Virus record (IMG/VR): IMGVR_UViG_3300042878_001390
Span: 1-34,054 of that record
Direction: 5' to 3' (one strand)
Origin: a virus
DNA length: 34,054 nucleotides
The position numbers and the translations under genes are program-made. Positions 31,801 through 34,054 of the stretch are shown piece after piece. Position 1 is the stretch's first letter, and every line of letters starts with the position of its first letter. Under the pieces are notes generated by a model that did not search any database, had not been told where the DNA came from, and saw nothing but the letters and a program-made list of their open reading frames with translations.

Positions 31801-34054
31801 AGTTAGTTGAACAAGACATTGAAAAAGGAGAATTAGTATTACCTGGAATAAGTAATGTTGAAGAAAAAGAACAACCAAGTGGATTAAATGCTGTTAAAAA
31901 AGCTAAGGCTATTATACAACACATTGAAGATACTTATGGTACTATGATTTCTGCAGAAGACTTAAAAGAACTTAAGGATAATAAAATTGAAAGAGCTAAA
32001 GTTGAAAGAAATGCTACTATCAAAGATTTATTAATTAGTCAAAGTCAAAAAATTGAAGATAATAAAATTCCTGTTAATGAGGATGCTTCTTTATCTTCAG
32101 AACTAGTTACTATGCCTGAAGATGATGATGTACAAGTTAGTGGTTATGTAGATGATACTGAATTGCCTACAAGTGCTATAAACTCAAATCCAGATTTAGA
32201 TGCTGCATTTGGTTTAGCTCATCAAGGTTTTACTGTTGACCCTACTATTACAGTAGGAACACAAGATGTTATATCTCAACCTATAGATTTATCTGTATCT
32301 GCATCTACTACTCAAACAACTTCTAAAACTAATGAGCAACAAGTTGCTGACTTAAGAGCAGAAGAGCAAGTTGAGAATGCTAAAATAGAAAAAGAATATC
32401 AAGATAATTTTCAAAAAATAACATTTGGAGATGATGTTGCTTGGCAAAAACTAATAGATATAAAAGATGCAAAATTAGCTGAAACTTATGATAAATATGA
32501 TAAATTAATCACTCCTTTATTGAATAAGTCTACTCCTAGTACACAAATCTCAGTTCCAGCAGATACAACATTTTTTGATGGAGAACCTATGCTTGGTAAA
32601 GTTTATCCTGAAGAGTTTTTAAAACAAATTCAAGATACTTTAGAAGGTATGACTCAACTTTATGAAGATAAGACTGGAAACAGAATTACTTTTAGAGAAA
32701 TCTTTGACCATTATAAGTCAAAAGGAATGCTTGATGATGTTCAAAAAAACTTTGGAGCCATGTCTTCTGCTTGGATTGCATTAAATGCAAAATATGGAGA
32801 TACTCTGTATCCTCTTGAAGATTTTACAGAAACCTTTAGTGTAATGTATAGTCCTGCAGCCATCTTTGATGTCTTAGCTACTATGGATTTCCAAGATGGA
32901 AATATTGTAACTCCTGTGGCTCCTGTAGTCCCTACAATGCCAACTACTCACCCTGCTATAGAAGTAAGAGAGGAAAATGACAATGTACAAGCAGCAGCTT
33001 TGGTATCTAGTAGAATAGTAGGACAAGATGAATCTAATAGAGAAATCTCTGAACAAGTTGTAGAGACAGTTATTGATACTCAAAGAACTGCTAACATGTT
33101 ACCTAAGATGGGGTATTCTTCTTTAGAATACACAGAAGAAAATGAAGATGGCACATACAGAAAAATAAGCATCCCTATTCTTAATACTAATAAGAGTAAT
33201 GGTGTAAATATAACTCCTTTATTGGATCCTGAAGGATTACAAACTGGAGATACTGTGGGTATTGAAATAGCTACAGAAAATGAATGGAAAGATATTACAG
33301 TTTCTAATGGAAGAACTCCTGAAGGAAAAGTAATACTTACAACTTTTGATAAGTGGTTAGCAGAAAAACCTAGAACTCAAGAAGAAATTGATGCCAAAGT
33401 ACCAATTTATTATACTTACCAAGGAAAAAGAATTGCTACAGTTCATGATTCTGATTGGTATAATGGTTACAATGTGGCTGACCCTACTGGATTAGATATT
33501 AATCCTCACAGACCTTTGGGAGAGTGGGCAAGTGAAATTCAAAAAGGAAAAGAAGGAACTCAAAACTTAAGACAAACTATACTAAAAGGAGGTCTAAGAG
33601 AAGTAACTATAAAAAGAACTCCTACTAGTGTATTCCAAACAGTGGGTGACAATTCTTTAGTTAGTCTAGAAAGTAACAATCCTCAAAGTATTATTGCTGT
33701 TCAAGTAGGAGAAAAAATCTCTATTGGTAATAAACAAGAATTCAAAGATGGAGTTATACTTAATGAAGCAGACTTTTCTGAAAGAACTGCAGATGGAAGA
33801 TTAAAGTATGATAGTAGAACTTGGGAGATAAGAAGAGAAGGTAAGATGCAAAGACCTGATGGGACTTTAGTAAATACTTATAGAGCTTTTCATGTCCAAA
33901 GAAAAGTAACAGAAGAGCAATTAGAGACAGTTAAATGGGCCCTAGCTGCTAATGCAGTTAAGAATAGATTTACTTCTTACTTGACTACAGTAACTCCTTG
34001 GACTTCAATGACTGATGATCAGGCTCAAAATATTAGAGAACAAGTACTTAACCA
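28881..34054 (+). CDS. Giant cargo / ejection protein, 3' end outside the window
   Basis: The frame is open from ATG 28881 to the window edge: at least 1,724 residues with no stop. It begins MGLNPKSPIRKKENTIDPFS. Residues 50-250 are helical and Lys/Glu-rich; about 375-430 hold a Gly/Ala amphipathic segment (YNLGAGVGGSVGFMAQMMLT); a similar piece (FYRDVVAQTAVMGVGFQSIG) lies near 690-715. These could insert in or perforate a membrane, as in ejection proteins. Residues 780-1060 are charged coiled-coil-like helices; 1060-1160 acidic and disordered; about 1390 onward more globular alpha/beta. I looked for the DxDGD of the crAss virion RNA polymerase and did not find it in the part present; a later domain may carry it. 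The gene has no CpG over 5.1 kb. Confidence 0.78.
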   Translation, partial: MGLNPKSPIRKKENTIDPFSVEGIHQAANTGIGKTIAEAREKFTPNAQLGDVTMQGVDDDELENLFGSGTGTLSSSNIATASAYTSQREQGQMNQAKYEAMIAKKKAEKLLAIEANPVIKELKDNIAKETGNEKLAQEKVIKFADTQSELDKLESKTLWERTKDFTFQFMQSLTDDTLWEDKMLKNKGLDNLIFKGMTPAEEKKYNELQNYKRKEIEPALAPLEERGRLMHQTALAKAEELKQKKLKDDSQPMFYPDGSVGPKANSSEDNYTQTAEEAYWRTVASKHQDLNEKISDYRKGNTDFFAGISTTSQDVGTFGLRPMVNDFRAKEVFDKLNRIYLAKKNGQKPETMTEAEDAVAEAYKLENDVNGLKLHENNFGYNLGAGVGGSVGFMAQMMLTRGAGAVAKQGVTALIKGGVKKGVRAGLEKGLEEEMKIGLRGLLKQSIKKGTLSSLGTASKEIAERSLAAGTGLLVQAPISPMFYKAYTSDQIGGVESVVEKDGKTRYVVKDELYEMKSPYYKDQLKSLDKLIELEKDSEKKSDLESKRNALQAEWDSFIPKSEASSLLYATGEYMKEAFSEGYVGRGVQAAGKGLRAGVKLIPKAGGLLDATGNLITKANAPFKKLTTAVNNLTLGRASFEKIGKESGEGLIQGIPEEALEEIFVQAMPALNQTGAQYKENVKELGKLSFYRDVVAQTAVMGVGFQSIGAASRARAYSKDKTNYSKLLADLENIDISEDEKKALALASGQKLGSPVDYRIVSNNLREVGKHAAADQLEQRMFINMAQQAARLGKMGSYKESMDNLLNRKDIPDTFKQNALQVANQVDAIHKTHQEHSDKENFAEILNATVYAGLHQDNIRKLEGQAIILEEQAREEIEAYKKRTGKSFDFTPSSLLTKEFASEEEKASYEETLDELLDPKKENNMAVQNLVANIKMRRAAELDVAENKKILNDELAPDRQDRLKAKQSLKDEYELVEQDIEKGELVLPGISNVEEKEQPSGLNAVKKAKAIIQHIEDTYGTMISAEDLKELKDNKIERAKVERNATIKDLLISQSQKIEDNKIPVNEDASLSSELVTMPEDDDVQVSGYVDDTELPTSAINSNPDLDAAFGLAHQGFTVDPTITVGTQDVISQPIDLSVSASTTQTTSKTNEQQVADLRAEEQVENAKIEKEYQDNFQKITFGDDVAWQKLIDIKDAKLAETYDKYDKLITPLLNKSTPSTQISVPADTTFFDGEPMLGKVYPEEFLKQIQDTLEGMTQLYEDKTGNRITFREIFDHYKSKGMLDDVQKNFGAMSSAWIALNAKYGDTLYPLEDFTETFSVMYSPAAIFDVLATMDFQDGNIVTPVAPVVPTMPTTHPAIEVREENDNVQAAALVSSRIVGQDESNREISEQVVETVIDTQRTANMLPKMGYSSLEYTEENEDGTYRKISIPILNTNKSNGVNITPLLDPEGLQTGDTVGIEIATENEWKDITVSNGRTPEGKVILTTFDKWLAEKPRTQEEIDAKVPIYYTYQGKRIATVHDSDWYNGYNVADPTGLDINPHRPLGEWASEIQKGKEGTQNLRQTILKGGLREVTIKRTPTSVFQTVGDNSLVSLESNNPQSIIAVQVGEKISIGNKQEFKDGVILNEADFSERTADGRLKYDSRTWEIRREGKMQRPDGTLVNTYRAFHVQRKVTEEQLETVKWALAANAVKNRFTSYLTTVTPWTSMTDDQAQNIREQVLN

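Noticed and set aside
1-34054. Stop-codon reassignment (TAG to Gln or TGA to Trp)
   Set aside because: All long genes are uninterrupted under the standard code and the two TAG-ending genes would gain only a few residues if TAG were read through.
28881-34054. Virion RNA polymerase assignment for the giant gene
   Set aside because: No DxDGD catalytic motif was found in the visible 1,724 residues, and the composition is that of a helical ejection protein.

Overview
This 34 kb window is a late (virion structure and assembly) region of a crAss-like bacteriophage (order Crassvirales), probably infecting a gut member of the Bacteroidota. The assignment rests on the gene content and order: a crAss-type major capsid protein at the left edge; a capsid block; holin and PD-(D/E)XK nuclease; an IHF/HU-like protein; a P22 gp4/T7 gp11-like ring protein directly before a ~1,950-residue muzzle protein; then three very large internal (cargo/ejection) proteins. 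Supporting signs are strong AT bias, no Shine-Dalgarno sequences at most starts, and Bacteroidota-type TAnnTTTG promoter boxes. Every gene lies on the + strand, most gaps are 1-45 nt, and there is no gene-free stretch above about 110 nt. Neither tRNA, integrase, IS element nor CRISPR is visible. Product names rest on recognition of the families by eye; no search was run.

Layout. 1-3938: capsid block (major capsid protein C-terminus, two conserved structural proteins, a probable auxiliary capsid protein), closed by a strong terminator. 4005-9956: an accessory surface block under its own candidate promoter. It has three proteins with mucin-like Thr-rich stalks, then a DxD glycosyltransferase, a SAM methyltransferase separated from it by one nucleotide, and a trimeric fibre with about 16 YadA-like NTAIG repeats. 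9975-10732: a 45-residue basic protein and the holin. 10743-12967: nuclease, a small protein resembling the ribosomal L7/L12 C-terminal domain, a cysteine-containing tail/ring candidate and the IHF-like protein. 12970-17009: a fibre cassette of three receptor-binding candidates (beta-helix, delta-60-repeat beta-propeller, beta-sandwich) with similar N-terminal anchors and small companion genes. 17023-23879: ring protein and muzzle. 23908-34054: three cargo/ejection proteins, the last running off the window.

How it works together, as inference: capsid, ring, muzzle and cargo proteins build the podovirus-like particle and its internal proteins; the two fibre blocks set host range and perhaps mucus or glycan binding; holin and a lysin outside the window release progeny. 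The most interesting possibility is that the glycosyltransferase-methyltransferase pair decorates the Thr-rich stalk proteins encoded just before it, as a phage-encoded O-glycosylation system for its own virion. At whole-window scale the outstanding oddity is near-total CpG avoidance: about 27 CG dinucleotides in 34 kb, none in the 9 kb between 15,588 and 24,647, and none after 28,476.
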